Shown here piece after piece: positions 1 through 9,554 of a DNA stretch of 64,000 nt. Positions within the stretch are counted from its first letter, which is position 1. Each line of letters begins with the position of its first letter. The notes beneath the pieces were generated by a model. It searched no databases. It was not told the origin of the DNA and saw only the letters and a list, made by a program, of their open reading frames with translations. The DNA is from Methanobrevibacter sp. UBA412. Lineage in GTDB: Archaea > Methanobacteriota > Methanobacteria > Methanobacteriales > Methanobacteriaceae. The translations under genes were made by a program, and so were the position numbers. Where the stretch lies: contig DAGJ01000021.1 of assembly GCA_002495685.1 (NCBI GenBank), positions 243,136 through 307,135 on the forward strand. Reading direction: 5' to 3'.

Positions 1-1043
1 CCAGGTTCCAAATAAGTATTACTCATTCTTACAATAGGTTGATCATTAATTGAACTTCTTGCATTACCACTAGATTTCATTCCTAATTTTGAAGCAGATT
101 CTCTTGAAGAAAGTAATGAAACTAATTCTCCATCTTTAACTAGTTGATTTTTATGAGTTTTCACACCTTCTACATCATATTCATAATATCCAAAACCATC
201 CTTATTTGATGGATCATCATAAATATTGATTATATCAGATCCAATTTTATCCCCTAATTTTCCTTTTAAAACAGAATCATCTTGTAAAATTAAATCTGCT
301 TCACTTGCATGACCTAAAGCTTCATGGATAAATACACCAGTTAACTCATTATCCGTAATTATTGGAAATTTTCCAGAAGGCGCAGTACTTGCATTTAAAA
401 GATTTGTAGCTTTTTCCCCTATTTTTCTTCCAAAACTTTCAATATCAGCATTTTTTAGTATTTCATAACCTTTTGCTCCTCCTAAACTTCCATGTCCAAA
501 TTGTATTAAATCTCCAGATGATGCTACTGTGTTTAACCATAATCCAATTCTAGTTTCATCTTGTATAATTTCAGTACCTTCACTTGTTACAATTGCAGTT
601 TCAGATTCACTATCTTGATAATTTACGGTAGTACTTATGACTTTACCTACTGATGCGCTTTTATTTGCATCTGCCATTAATTCTTTTTTTTCTTCAATAT
701 CTACATCGTTTACTGATATTTTTCTAGGAGTTTTAACTTTATCTTTAACAATATCTGCTTCAGATAATTCAACATCTCCTTTTAAAGATTTTGAAATTTT
801 TATAGCTGTTTGTGTAATGTCATCTAATTTGTTTAAATCATTTGTATAAGCAAATCCCCAAGCTCCATTATTTAGTACTCTTATTCTTGCACCATTAGAT
901 ATTCCAGTATTAATTTCTTGAATTTTATTATCTTTCATTATAATATTAGTATTATTCCCAGTTCCTGCACGAATATCTGCATAATCTACTTTATCTTGAA
1001 TTTTAGCTATTATTTTTTCAAAAATGTCTATTTTTGTTTCCAT
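1..1043 (-). CDS. tldD: TldD-type metalloprotease, C-terminus cut by window edge
   Basis: Reading the minus strand from ATG at 1043 gives an uninterrupted frame of 347 codons that runs off the left end of the window, so the C-terminus is missing. It matches the TldD/PmbA family, which in known cases cleaves unfolded or modified peptides with TldE/PmbA as partner. The zinc motif HEALGH is at residues 240-245, inside the GVFIHEALGHASEAD block typical of TldD; PmbA/TldE subunits lack this motif. The N-terminus carries the usual DIRAG segment. A weak Shine-Dalgarno (GTGGGTAG) precedes the ATG. It is divergent from the flavoprotein gene at 1381. The partner subunit is not in the window. Family assignment is secure; the physiological substrate is unknown. 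Confidence 0.9.
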   Translation of the reverse strand, partial: METKIDIFEKIIAKIQDKVDYADIRAGTGNNTNIIMKDNKIQEINTGISNGARIRVLNNGAWGFAYTNDLNKLDDITQTAIKISKSLKGDVELSEADIVKDKVKTPRKISVNDVDIEEKKELMADANKSASVGKVISTTVNYQDSESETAIVTSEGTEIIQDETRIGLWLNTVASSGDLIQFGHGSLGGAKGYEILKNADIESFGRKIGEKATNLLNASTAPSGKFPIITDNELTGVFIHEALGHASEADLILQDDSVLKGKLGDKIGSDIINIYDDPSNKDGFGYYEYDVEGVKTHKNQLVKDGELVSLLSSRESASKLGMKSSGNARSSINDQPIVRMSNTYLEP

Positions 1044-1380
1044 TTTCTACCCACTTTTTAATTTTTATTATTATTTATAACTTTAATTTTTGTTTTTTCT
1101 TTTATTTCTTATTTTTTCTTAAGTTTTTTATTAATTTAATTTTTTCATTTACAAATAGTATTCTCTTAAGATTATATATATTATTAATTTAATTTTATAT
1201 GTAAATAAAATTTTATATATTATAAAAAAAGATTTTAATTTTTCTAATTATTTGTTTTGTTAATTTTGAGTTTGTTTTTTTTAGAAATGTTTATAAACAT
1301 AATTAATAACAATAGTTATATAGAGATTTTTTTAAACATATAAAAAAATATTATTAAATATAAAAACTTGGAGTGAAAAA
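1044..1380. other. Divergent intergenic region with symmetrical TATA-like palindrome
   Basis: This 337-bp AT-rich stretch lies between the divergent tldD and flavoprotein genes. It contains a 14-nt perfect palindrome, ATGTTTATAAACAT, at 1287-1300, which embeds a symmetrical TATA-like core, and a second TATA-like element (TTATATAG) near 1316-1323. The second is the better placed for the flavoprotein gene, whose Shine-Dalgarno (GGAGTGA) lies just before 1381. No ORF or structured RNA was seen. Confidence 0.4.
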
Positions 1381-2595
1381 ATGGTTATAATAATTGGATC
1401 TGGGGCTGGAGGAGCTATAATTGCAATGGAATTAGCAAAATCCAATATACCAGTCACAATAATAGAAAAAGGACCATACATAAAAACTAAAGATGCAATC
1501 AATTACTATGATAAATCATATGAAAATATGGATTTATTAAAAACAACATGTGTTGGAGGATCCACAATAGTCTCAGCAGGAAATGGAGTAAGAATCTTAG
1601 AAAAAGAATTCAAAAATATTGGAATTGATTTATCAAATGAATATAATCAAGTTGAAAAACTTCTTAACATCCATGAAATGGATGATGACCATATAGGCAA
1701 AGGAACTCAAAAATTCATCGATATCTCAAAACAATATGGTTTTAAAACACAAAAAATGCCTAAATTTATAAGAGATTCAGAATGTAAAATTTGTGGAAAA
1801 TGTTCATTTGGGTGTCCGCAAGATGCTAAATGGAGTTCAAAAGATTTTATTGATATAGCTATTAAAAATAATGCAGAATTATTAACAAATACCGAAGCCA
1901 CAAAAATAATAATAGAAAATGGACAATTAAAAGGAGTAGAAATTAAAAAAGATAATAAAACAAGAATCATAAAATCTAAAGAAATAATACTCGCAGCTGG
2001 AGCTATAAATTCTGCAATAATACTTCAAAATTCAGGAATAAACGCAGGAAGAAAATTATTCATAGATCCATTTGTAACTGTAGGAGGATTATTAAAAGAT
2101 ATTCATTATAATACAGAAGTTCAAATGAATGCTTTAGCCATAGGAAATGATTATATTTTATCCCCACACTTTTCTACATATGCTGCATCATTCCTTAAAG
2201 AAAATGGTTATGATATTGAGAATAAAGATATATTAAGTATAATGGTTAAAATTCCAGATGATGGACTTGGAAAAATAGAAAATGGGAAAGTAATCAAATA
2301 TAATTCTATAAATGATATAAAGCGTTTAGCTGAAGGTTCAGCTGCTGCGGGTGCAATATTAACTACAGCAGGAGTAGATCCAACAACAATTACTTCAACC
2401 GTTTTTAGAGGAGCACATCCTGGAGGTACTGCTGCAATTGGTGAGGTTGTTGATAAAAATCTTCAAACCAATATAACTGGTTTATATGTAGCGGATGCAA
2501 GTGTTATACCTTGGTCCCCTGGAAAACCCCCTATATTACTCATATTAGCTTTAGCATTAAGATTAGCAAATCATTTAATTGAAGAATATTCATAA
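1381..2595 (+). CDS. GMC-family FAD oxidoreductase with ferredoxin-like Cys motif
   Basis: A 404-residue flavoprotein of the glucose-methanol-choline (GMC) superfamily. The dinucleotide-binding motif GSGAGG is at residues 6-11. The C-terminal GMC signature HPGGTAAIG (His346), followed by GLYVADASVIP, is the FAD-contacting end of the fold. Between them C135-x2-C138-x2-C141-x3-C145-P has exactly the spacing of a [4Fe-4S] ferredoxin motif. Similar Cys-containing GMC proteins occur in other prokaryotes, but their substrates are mostly unknown. The start is supported by GGAGTGA seven bases before the ATG. It stands alone, convergent with pyrI. No redox partner is adjacent, so no substrate can be proposed. 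Confidence 0.8.
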   Translation: MVIIIGSGAGGAIIAMELAKSNIPVTIIEKGPYIKTKDAINYYDKSYENMDLLKTTCVGGSTIVSAGNGVRILEKEFKNIGIDLSNEYNQVEKLLNIHEMDDDHIGKGTQKFIDISKQYGFKTQKMPKFIRDSECKICGKCSFGCPQDAKWSSKDFIDIAIKNNAELLTNTEATKIIIENGQLKGVEIKKDNKTRIIKSKEIILAAGAINSAIILQNSGINAGRKLFIDPFVTVGGLLKDIHYNTEVQMNALAIGNDYILSPHFSTYAASFLKENGYDIENKDILSIMVKIPDDGLGKIENGKVIKYNSINDIKRLAEGSAAAGAILTTAGVDPTTITSTVFRGAHPGGTAAIGEVVDKNLQTNITGLYVADASVIPWSPGKPPILLILALALRLANHLIEEYS

Positions 2596-2617
2596 TAAAA
2601 TTTTTTCTTTATTTTTT

Positions 2618-3079
2618 TTAAAATAGTTTATTTATCTCTTCTTCATTTATTATTCTTTCACAATAATGGCATCTAAGAAGTAAAGGGTCTTTTTTTATAA
2701 CATAAAACTTACTTTTTATTGGTTCTGGAGTGTTACTAATACATTTAGGATTAATACATTTAATGATAGATTCTAATTCATTTCTAAGAGTAACTTGAGC
2801 TTTAGAAATAATTTCATAATCTCTTATAATATTTATAGTTGCATTAGGTGAAATTAACGCAATTTGATCTAATTCATCATTATCTAATTCTCTATTTTCT
2901 ATCTTAACAATATCTTTTTTACCTCCATCACCAGAAGAAACATTTATTGCTAAAGAAACATTAGATTCTCCATCAGGAAGTCCTAAAATTCTCATTACAT
3001 ATAATGATTTATTTGCTGTAATGTGATCAATTACAGTACCATCTTTAATAGGTTTAACTTTAAGCTCAGGTTTTATCAT
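2618..3079 (-). CDS. pyrI: Aspartate carbamoyltransferase regulatory subunit
   Basis: A 153-residue PyrI, the usual length. It binds the catalytic subunit PyrB and mediates nucleotide control of the first committed step of pyrimidine synthesis. The C-terminal zinc domain has the four expected cysteines, C108-x4-C113 and C137-x2-C140, which hold the regulatory/catalytic interface. The N-terminal allosteric domain ([13 protein letters not shown]) is intact. PyrB is not in this window, so the two subunits are unlinked here. The gene is convergent with the flavoprotein gene across a short T-rich gap. Confidence 0.95.
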   Translation of the reverse strand: MIKPELKVKPIKDGTVIDHITANKSLYVMRILGLPDGESNVSLAINVSSGDGGKKDIVKIENRELDNDELDQIALISPNATINIIRDYEIISKAQVTLRNELESIIKCINPKCISNTPEPIKSKFYVIKKDPLLLRCHYCERIINEEEINKLF

Positions 3080-3193
3080 AATAACATCTATATAAAATAA
3101 TTTATTTAAAATTTATGAAAAAAAGTATTAATCTAATAAGATTAGTTTTAAAAAAATATTTAAAAAAAAAGAAGTTAAGGATAATAAATATCC

Positions 3194-4423
3194 TTAAGCT
3201 ACGAAAGATTCTATAAATTTAGCATATGCAGGTCTTGTAATGAATACTCCAATAAGTACACCTAATATTGTGGTAAATGCAAAACCAGCAATAGTACCTA
3301 TACCACTACTACCTCTAGCAAATCCAATATATGTTAAAGGTAACATAGCTGCAATTAAAGTACCTGCAGAAGCAAATATAATGAATAATGCATTTTTAAC
3401 ATTCATTCTTGCTCGAACATGTTTATGTTTTGATTTATCAGATTGATGTGTAAGTACTTCATCCGTGATAATAATTTGATCGTCAATACCCGTACCAACA
3501 CTTGCAATTAAACCCGCTATTGCAGCCAAATCAATATTCCAACTAATTAATGATGCAACACCTAAAACAATCAGCACTTCTGATAAACTTGTTATCATTA
3601 TAGGAACAACTAATATTGGTTTTCTATACCGAATATACACAATTCCACTAATTACTAATATTGCTAATAACCCTGCAATACATGTACCTTCTAAAAATTC
3701 CTGACCTAATTCAGCGGAAATCGTATTTGAACCAACAACATGAACTTTGACTGGTAATGATCCTGTTTTAAGTACAGTATAAACCGTATTTGCTTTAGAT
3801 TGGGTTTCTTGAACAGTATCTTCACTACCCGTAACCTCTAAATCGGTAACAGGTTCACCAGTAGCTAATTCTGCAGATAAACTTGGAGGATCATTATCTA
3901 TAGGTTTACCATCTAAGTACATTACTACCTTTTGCCCAGATTTACCTTTAGCCACATCAGCAAAATGTTTAGCTCCATCTGTTGTCAAAGTAAATGGCAC
4001 AATCCAAGAAGTTTCTCCTTGTACTTTATAACTATCAACACTCGCAACATCATTTCCAGTTAAAGCTGTTTGATTATCAATTTTAGCAGTAAATACTCCA
4101 GGATTACCAATCAAACGCTCAACTTCAGAAGGAGACTTACCAGCCATTTCAATAATTACTCTTTGATCTCCACTTTCACGAACTTTTACATCTGAAACTC
4201 CATATAAATTAAGACGTTTATCAAGAACAGTTGTGACAGTTTTCATAGTACTACTATTAACTGGTTCATCTAATTGTAACTGGATGGAAGATCCACCTTT
4301 TAAATCTAAACCTTCATCAATTCCTAAAGCCGCTACACTAATTATACTAATTAAAATAAATGCAATTAACAGAATTACTTGTTTATCTCTCAAAAACTCT
4401 TTAATTTTCTTCTTGTTTTTCAT
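3194..4423 (-). CDS. secD: Protein export protein SecD
   Basis: SecD with SecF assists late steps of Sec-dependent translocation on the outer face of the membrane. I start it at ATG 4423 (409 aa). That ATG overlaps the secF stop as ATGA and has GGAGAG upstream, whereas the longer 425-codon frame would overlap secF by 52 bases. Residues seen: one N-terminal membrane helix, a short extracytoplasmic region beginning GLDLKGGSSIQLQL, and a C-terminal block of five membrane helices with the SVGTGIDDQIIITDE segment. The loop is shorter than in E. coli SecD, as is usual in archaea. secF lies first and secD second, in a translationally coupled pair. Confidence 0.95.
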   Translation of the reverse strand: MKNKKKIKEFLRDKQVILLIAFILISIISVAALGIDEGLDLKGGSSIQLQLDEPVNSSTMKTVTTVLDKRLNLYGVSDVKVRESGDQRVIIEMAGKSPSEVERLIGNPGVFTAKIDNQTALTGNDVASVDSYKVQGETSWIVPFTLTTDGAKHFADVAKGKSGQKVVMYLDGKPIDNDPPSLSAELATGEPVTDLEVTGSEDTVQETQSKANTVYTVLKTGSLPVKVHVVGSNTISAELGQEFLEGTCIAGLLAILVISGIVYIRYRKPILVVPIMITSLSEVLIVLGVASLISWNIDLAAIAGLIASVGTGIDDQIIITDEVLTHQSDKSKHKHVRARMNVKNALFIIFASAGTLIAAMLPLTYIGFARGSSGIGTIAGFAFTTILGVLIGVFITRPAYAKFIESFVA

Positions 4424-5262
4424 TCTGATCTCTCCAGATAAACTCTTAAAATTGTTAAATTCATACACCAAGTTGTAAGTATATCAGCACATAGGCCTAA
4501 AATAAGTACAGATGAAATACTAGTTAATGTAGAAGCTTCAGGTATTAAAAATGCTGTAACAATATATAATACAACCATAGCAGATATAGCTGATATTGAC
4601 ATTGTTAAACCAGTTTCCATAGCATCACTTGCTCTTTTAACTACAGTTCCGTCATGTCTTTTCAGTAATCGAGTAGTAAGTAAAATATCTGTGTCAACAC
4701 TGTAACCAATAAGCATTAATAATGCACCAACAGATGCTATACTTAAAGGTATTTTGAATAAAGCCATTCCTCCAATAGCAATTACAATATCGCATAATGC
4801 TGCAAGAATAACCGCAACAGAAGGCACAGGCTCTCTAAATACAATAAATACAGTTATTGCCATAAATATAAATGCAAATAATAATGCCCAATAAACTTGA
4901 CCCATTGCTTCTTGACTTAATACTGGCCCAATTGCATTAAAACTCGCAACTTTTCCATTATCTCCTAAAGCTGAAGTAAATGCCGTATCGTTAATACCAT
5001 TACTTATATCAACAGTAACTTTCTTTGAATCGGCTCCATTACTATAAACACTAATATCAGAGGTATTTAAACTATCGGATAATTGAGATTGCAAAGCACT
5101 TGGACTAATATTACTAGTTAATTGAACTTCTGCAGTGGAACCTCCTTTTAATTCAATACCTTGATCAACACCTACAAAAGCAATAAGTGCTAATGCTATA
5201 ATAGTTATAATTATTGGAACGAAAATTACTTTTTTGTAAGATTCCATAAATTTTTCAAACAT
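4420..5262 (-). CDS. secF: Protein export protein SecF
   Basis: 280-residue SecF, partner of SecD in the Sec translocase. It has one N-terminal membrane helix, the conserved GIELKGGSTAEVQL segment that starts the extracytoplasmic domain, then helices bearing GYSVDTDILLTTRLL, the SecF counterpart of the SecD TM4 motif. Its stop codon overlaps the secD start (ATGA). The 329 bp upstream are AT-rich and contain the likely promoter. Identity and operon structure are secure. Confidence 0.95.
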   Translation of the reverse strand: MFEKFMESYKKVIFVPIIITIIALALIAFVGVDQGIELKGGSTAEVQLTSNISPSALQSQLSDSLNTSDISVYSNGADSKKVTVDISNGINDTAFTSALGDNGKVASFNAIGPVLSQEAMGQVYWALLFAFIFMAITVFIVFREPVPSVAVILAALCDIVIAIGGMALFKIPLSIASVGALLMLIGYSVDTDILLTTRLLKRHDGTVVKRASDAMETGLTMSISAISAMVVLYIVTAFLIPEASTLTSISSVLILGLCADILTTWCMNLTILRVYLERSE

Positions 5263-5591
5263 TTCTATTCATAACCATATAATTTTTAAAACTAATTTTT
5301 TCTAATAAAAAAATAGTTAATATATTTTAATTTAAAATTAATAATTCAATAATTATAATAAAATAAAGTGTTTAATCTTATTAAAAATCAATTATTAATT
5401 TTAAATTGTTTTATAATGTAATAATCTAGCTGTAATTTAAAATAAATTAATTATAATGAAAATCTTTCATATATGTTTAAAGTTAGATTATAAATATATT
5501 ATATGAATAAAGATTTAAAGTTTTGTATAAAACTTAAAAAATAATAAAAATAGATAATTTTTAAAATATAAAAAATTAGTATATATAAATT
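5263..5591. other. AT-rich intergenic region upstream of secF
   Basis: 329 bp lie between the end of the flavodoxin-like gene and the secF start, both on the minus strand. The sequence is nearly all A and T. I see no convincing ORF, RNA gene or long inverted repeat. It presumably holds the secFD promoter, though no single TATA box stands out from the background. Confidence 0.3.
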
Positions 5592-6098
5592 TTAACTGTA
5601 AATACTTAAATCCAATAATCTTGCAATATTAAAACTATCATCTGCAATTTGATTTAAATTTTTATCTTTAGTTTTAAGAGTAAAAGTTTCTATTACACGC
5701 CCACCTCTAACTTCTACCTTTTCACTCATTCTTTTAATAGCATTTTTGCCGCCAGAATTGGACATAGTAGCGAATAAAACAACATCTTTTCCTTTCAAAT
5801 CTAATTTATCTATTAAAGTAATTATTGCAGGAACTGGATTACTAGCCCATGTAGGAGTTCCAATATAAATCAAATCATAATCAGAAATATTAATATTAGA
5901 AGGAGTAATTTCAGTTTTACTTTCCCTAAAAGCATCTATACTAGAACTAAATTTACTAAAAAATCCACTTCGTTTCTTAATATCTTTAACTCTAATAATA
6001 TCACTAGATAATTCATGTGCTAAAGTTTCAGCAACTATTTTAGTATTTTCACTTTTTGAATAATATATAATTAAAGTTTTCATGCTTTCATGTTCCAT
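5592..6098 (-). CDS. Flavodoxin family protein
   Basis: 168-residue flavodoxin-like protein. The FMN phosphate loop is near the N-terminus (YYSKSENTKIVAETLA), followed by DLIYIGTPTWASNPVPA, typical of FMN-binding flavodoxin-fold electron carriers or quinone-type reductases, and VVLFATMSNSGGKNA in the third conserved loop. The real start may be the internal ATG at 6083 (MKTLIIYYSKS), where most homologues begin; neither start has a strong Shine-Dalgarno. Redox partners are not indicated by neighbours (argC upstream, secF downstream). The fold is clear, the role unknown. Confidence 0.82.
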   Translation of the reverse strand: MEHESMKTLIIYYSKSENTKIVAETLAHELSSDIIRVKDIKKRSGFFSKFSSSIDAFRESKTEITPSNINISDYDLIYIGTPTWASNPVPAIITLIDKLDLKGKDVVLFATMSNSGGKNAIKRMSEKVEVRGGRVIETFTLKTKDKNLNQIADDSFNIARLLDLSIYS

Positions 6099-6134
6099 TT
6101 TTTTTCTAAATTTTCAATAATAAACATCAAATAT

Positions 6135-7154
6135 TTAAGGGTGCATACCATAAGTTTCTAAACCTTCAGTTTCATCAAATCCACATAAAAGATTCATATT
6201 ATGGATAGCTTGACCAGAAGCCCCTTTAACTAAATTATCAATAGCAGATACAATTACTAATCTGCCAGTTTCATCAATCTCAAAACATCCTATATGAATA
6301 TAATTAGATCCACGAACAGAACTTAAACGTGGCATTTCTCCTTCGTCCATAATTTTCACGAAAGGTTCATCTTTATACTGGTTAATATAAATATCACGTA
6401 TTTCTTCACTACTAATATCATTATATTCATCTTTTAAAAAACTATGATTTGTAGTTAAAATGCCTCGAATCACAGGAACTAAATGAGGAGTAAAAGATAC
6501 TTTAACATCAGAAAATAATCCTAATTCTTGCTGAATTTCAGGCATATGTCTATGACTAGTTACTTTATAAGGGTTAATATTATCTCCAATATTCGGATAA
6601 TGACTTGATTCTGTAGGTTTAATACCAGATCCACTAACTCCAGATTTACTATCAAAAATACATCTACTTAACATTTTTGCTTTTGATAAAGGAAAAGCAG
6701 ATAATATGGATCCAGTTGTGAAACATCCTGGATTAGCAACAAGTTTAGCTTTTTTAATCTCTTTTCTATGAATTTCTGGAAGACCATATACAGCATTTAT
6801 TTTACCAGTATGTTTAAAACCATACCATTTTTCATAAATATCATAATCATTAAATCTGTAATCTCCACTTAAATCAATGACTTTAGCACCAGTATCTAAA
6901 AGTTCTGGAACAATCTTCATTGAAGCTCCATGGGGGGTTGCTGTAAAAACAATATCAGCATTAATATCACTTAATTTTTTATTACTAAATTTTAAACCAG
7001 TATCCCTAAGATTAGGATGAACTTTATGTAGAGGGATGTTATCATATTTTCTAGAAGTAATATCTGTTATTTTCACTTCTGGATGGTTTAATAAAAATCT
7101 AATTAATTCTCCACCAGTATATCCACTTGCCCCTATAATAGCTACGTCTATCAT
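6135..7154 (-). CDS. argC: N-acetyl-gamma-glutamyl-phosphate reductase
   Basis: 339-residue ArgC, the NADPH-dependent reductase that makes N-acetylglutamate semialdehyde in arginine synthesis. The N-terminal Rossmann motif is [13 protein letters not shown], the catalytic cysteine sits in [11 protein letters not shown], and HRHMPEI plus [10 protein letters not shown] are the conserved substrate and dimer segments. Length is normal. It is transcribed in the same direction as the flavodoxin-like gene 36 bases downstream, but no other arginine gene is near. Confidence 0.95.
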   Translation of the reverse strand: MIDVAIIGASGYTGGELIRFLLNHPEVKITDITSRKYDNIPLHKVHPNLRDTGLKFSNKKLSDINADIVFTATPHGASMKIVPELLDTGAKVIDLSGDYRFNDYDIYEKWYGFKHTGKINAVYGLPEIHRKEIKKAKLVANPGCFTTGSILSAFPLSKAKMLSRCIFDSKSGVSGSGIKPTESSHYPNIGDNINPYKVTSHRHMPEIQQELGLFSDVKVSFTPHLVPVIRGILTTNHSFLKDEYNDISSEEIRDIYINQYKDEPFVKIMDEGEMPRLSSVRGSNYIHIGCFEIDETGRLVIVSAIDNLVKGASGQAIHNMNLLCGFDETEGLETYGMHP

Positions 7155-7295
7155 TTTTTTTACACCAATAAAATAATAATTTATATTATGTTTTATTTTA
7201 TATAAACTCTTTTTCTTTTGATTAAATTAATATATCGCAATGTTTTTGTATCATAATTTAAAATTTAATTAATTTTAATAGATTCTTTTTCAGAG

Positions 7296-7748
7296 TTAAC
7301 AATCTTTTAAATTTTCTTTACCATAATTTGTTTCTTTAATCTTTTTTATAATTTTACAACTACTATCTAAATCTGCTTTATGGTAACTTTTTACTTTTTT
7401 AACTTCAATATTTAAATTCCTATCCTTCAAACTTTTTCGAAGTTTATCTAAATCAAAATCTTGATCTGCACCTATAGCTATTATGTCAGGTTTTATTTCT
7501 TCAACTATTTTAAACATATCTCCATCATGCCCAAGGTAAGCTTCATCTACGGGTTTTAAATATTTCACCATTTCTAATCGTTGTTTCTCATTTATAATAG
7601 GTATTCTTTTTCGTTTTTTAACTGTTGAATCTTTAGCTACTACAACTACTAATTCAGCATTCTCGCCACCTAACTCTTTAGCTTTTTCTAAATATAAACC
7701 ATGACCTGGGTGGATTATGTCAAAAGTACCACTTGCCATTACTTTCAT
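7296..7748 (-). CDS. ribL: Archaeal FAD synthase (FMN adenylyltransferase)
   Basis: 150-residue nucleotidyltransferase of the archaeal RibL type, which adenylates FMN to FAD in the cytoplasm. Nucleotidyltransferase motifs: [11 protein letters not shown] (HxGH) at the N-terminus and the [10 protein letters not shown] segment further on. The start is decided by the ribosome site: AGGTGA inside the end of hisA lies 8 bases before ATG 7748, one base after the hisA stop. A longer reading from GTG 7760 would place that site inside the gene. It forms a tight unit with hisA. Confidence 0.9.
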   Translation of the reverse strand: MKVMASGTFDIIHPGHGLYLEKAKELGGENAELVVVVAKDSTVKKRKRIPIINEKQRLEMVKYLKPVDEAYLGHDGDMFKIVEEIKPDIIAIGADQDFDLDKLRKSLKDRNLNIEVKKVKSYHKADLDSSCKIIKKIKETNYGKENLKDC

Positions 7749-7749
7749 T

Positions 7750-8508
7750 TTAGAATTCACCTTTTAAACTTTGATATTTTAATGCATCATCTATTTTGAT
7801 TTTATCTTTATACAATGCTGAACCTATTACAATACCCTTAACTCCAGTTTTAGATAATTTTTTAACATCTTCTATTGTAGTTATCCCTCCAGAGTAAACA
7901 ATTGGAATATTTACAGATTTTACTAATTTTAATATAGGGTCTATGTTAAAACCATTAAGTAAACCTTCTACATCCACATTTGTGAATAATATACTTCCAG
8001 CACCATATTCTTCAAATTCTTTACTAATTTCTGTAGCGGTTTTATTAATCTTTTCTTGCCATCCTTTTATAACAACTTTAGAATTTTTACTATCTAAAGA
8101 AATCATTATCCTATCTGCACCATATTCTTCAGATAATTTGGTTATTGTTTCGGGGTGTTTGATTCCCATTGTGCCAATAATTAATCTTTCAATATCTAAA
8201 TTAAGTAAATTTTCAGCATATTCAATACTTCTTATACCTCCACCTAATTGAATAGGAACATTTACTTCATTTAATATTTTTTTAATAGTTTCAATATTAG
8301 TTTCACCATTTAAAGTCCCATCTAAATCAATTACATGAACAGTATTAGCACCTTTATCTTCCCAATACTTTGCAACTTTCTCAGGATTATTAATCACTAC
8401 TTGTTCGGTTCCAGGTTCGCCCTGAACTAATTGAACACATTTTCCACCTTTAATATCCACTGCAGGCATTATTAACATTTCATCTTTTTTAAACATATTA
8501 AAAACCAT
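7750..8508 (-). CDS. hisA: Phosphoribosylformimino-AICAR phosphate isomerase
   Basis: 252-residue (beta-alpha)8 isomerase of histidine synthesis. The first catalytic Asp lies in [14 protein letters not shown], the DLDGTLNG segment follows, and GGGIRSIE and YSGGIT are the two phosphate-binding loops. Start is uncertain: M1 (8508), M5 or M11 (8478) are possible, and most homologues begin close to [12 protein letters not shown]. ribL follows by one base, so the two are co-transcribed although their pathways differ. No other his gene is near. Confidence 0.93.
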   Translation of the reverse strand: MVFNMFKKDEMLIMPAVDIKGGKCVQLVQGEPGTEQVVINNPEKVAKYWEDKGANTVHVIDLDGTLNGETNIETIKKILNEVNVPIQLGGGIRSIEYAENLLNLDIERLIIGTMGIKHPETITKLSEEYGADRIMISLDSKNSKVVIKGWQEKINKTATEISKEFEEYGAGSILFTNVDVEGLLNGFNIDPILKLVKSVNIPIVYSGGITTIEDVKKLSKTGVKGIVIGSALYKDKIKIDDALKYQSLKGEF

Positions 8509-8629
8509 TTATTTAAGAAAATTTTAATAAAAAAATTTTAATTTTTAAATAATATATACTACTTTAATATTTAAAAGGTATGATATATATTTATAATTAC
8601 AAAAAAATTTTGCAAAGGATTTAATAAAA

Positions 8630-9499
8630 ATGAAGAGAACAGCATTAAAAATTGGTTATATTGGTACAAATTTTCATGGATTCCAAAGACAACCTAATCT
8701 TAGGACAATAGAGGAAGAACTTATTAATACTTTGCAAAGATTAGAATATTTTGATGATTTAAAAAAAGCAAGATTCCGTATTGCAGGTCGAACAGACAAG
8801 GGTGTTCACAGTTTAGGTAATGTGATTAGTTTTCAAAGTGAAAAAGAAGTACTTGTAAATCAAATCAATACAAATCTTCCAGATGATATTCAAATATTAG
8901 GAAAAGCTCCTGTACGTTTTGGTTTTAAACCTCGTTATGCTCAAATGAGACAATACCGGTATGTTTTATTTGATTCAGATTTAAATATGGATTTATTACA
9001 TCAATGTGCAGATATTTTTAAAGGAACACATAATTTTATAAATTTTTCAAAAAGAGAACAAAAAACACCTATAAGAACTATAGAAGATATAAAGATTTCA
9101 ACACCATTATTCAATGAAGAATTAAAATTTAAAAATAATAATTTAACTAATTTAAATAATTCTTGTTCCCCCATATTTATCGATATATTTGGAGAAAGTT
9201 TTCTGTGGAATATGGTACGTAAAATGATGAGAATCTTTGTTTTAGTAGGTAAAGAAAAATTATCATTAGAACAAGTTGAAAGATTATTAAATCCAAAAAT
9301 CAATGAAGAAAAAGCATGTATTAAAGTTATGGATGCTGATCAATTAATCTTAATGAATATTCAATATGATAATATAAATTTTTCAAATGATGATTATGCT
9401 ATTGAAAGATTTAAAAGAATATTAACAAAAAATCTACTAAATTATCAACGGAACTATTCTTTAACTGAAAGTATAATTAATTCATTAAATGATATTTAA
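8630..9499 (+). CDS. truA: tRNA pseudouridine synthase A
   Basis: 289-residue TruA family enzyme, making pseudouridine in the anticodon arm (positions 38-40) of tRNAs. The catalytic aspartate is D56 in RIAGRTDKGVHS. The characteristic SFLWNMVRKMM segment, part of the second half of the pseudo-symmetric fold, is also present. The region after residue 160 has an Asn/Lys-rich insertion (KNNNLTNLNNS). Divergent from hisA. The upstream sequence has a TATA-like TATATATTTATAA. Identity is secure. Confidence 0.93.
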   Translation: MKRTALKIGYIGTNFHGFQRQPNLRTIEEELINTLQRLEYFDDLKKARFRIAGRTDKGVHSLGNVISFQSEKEVLVNQINTNLPDDIQILGKAPVRFGFKPRYAQMRQYRYVLFDSDLNMDLLHQCADIFKGTHNFINFSKREQKTPIRTIEDIKISTPLFNEELKFKNNNLTNLNNSCSPIFIDIFGESFLWNMVRKMMRIFVLVGKEKLSLEQVERLLNPKINEEKACIKVMDADQLILMNIQYDNINFSNDDYAIERFKRILTKNLLNYQRNYSLTESIINSLNDI

Positions 9500-9554
9500 C
9501 AAATTCAAGCTTCTTTAAATATATTAAAATAATTAATAAATTATTATAGTTACA

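Noticed and set aside
637..849. 70-codon plus-strand ORF
   Set aside because: It lies wholly inside the well-supported tldD reading frame on the other strand and has no family features.
4424..4471. Longer N-terminus for SecD starting at 4471
   Set aside because: It overlaps secF by 52 bases; the ATGA overlap and GGAGAG site at 4423 fit translational coupling better.
9001..9303. 100-codon minus-strand ORF inside truA
   Set aside because: truA is intact with catalytic Asp and family motifs; the opposite frame is a by-product of AT-rich codons.
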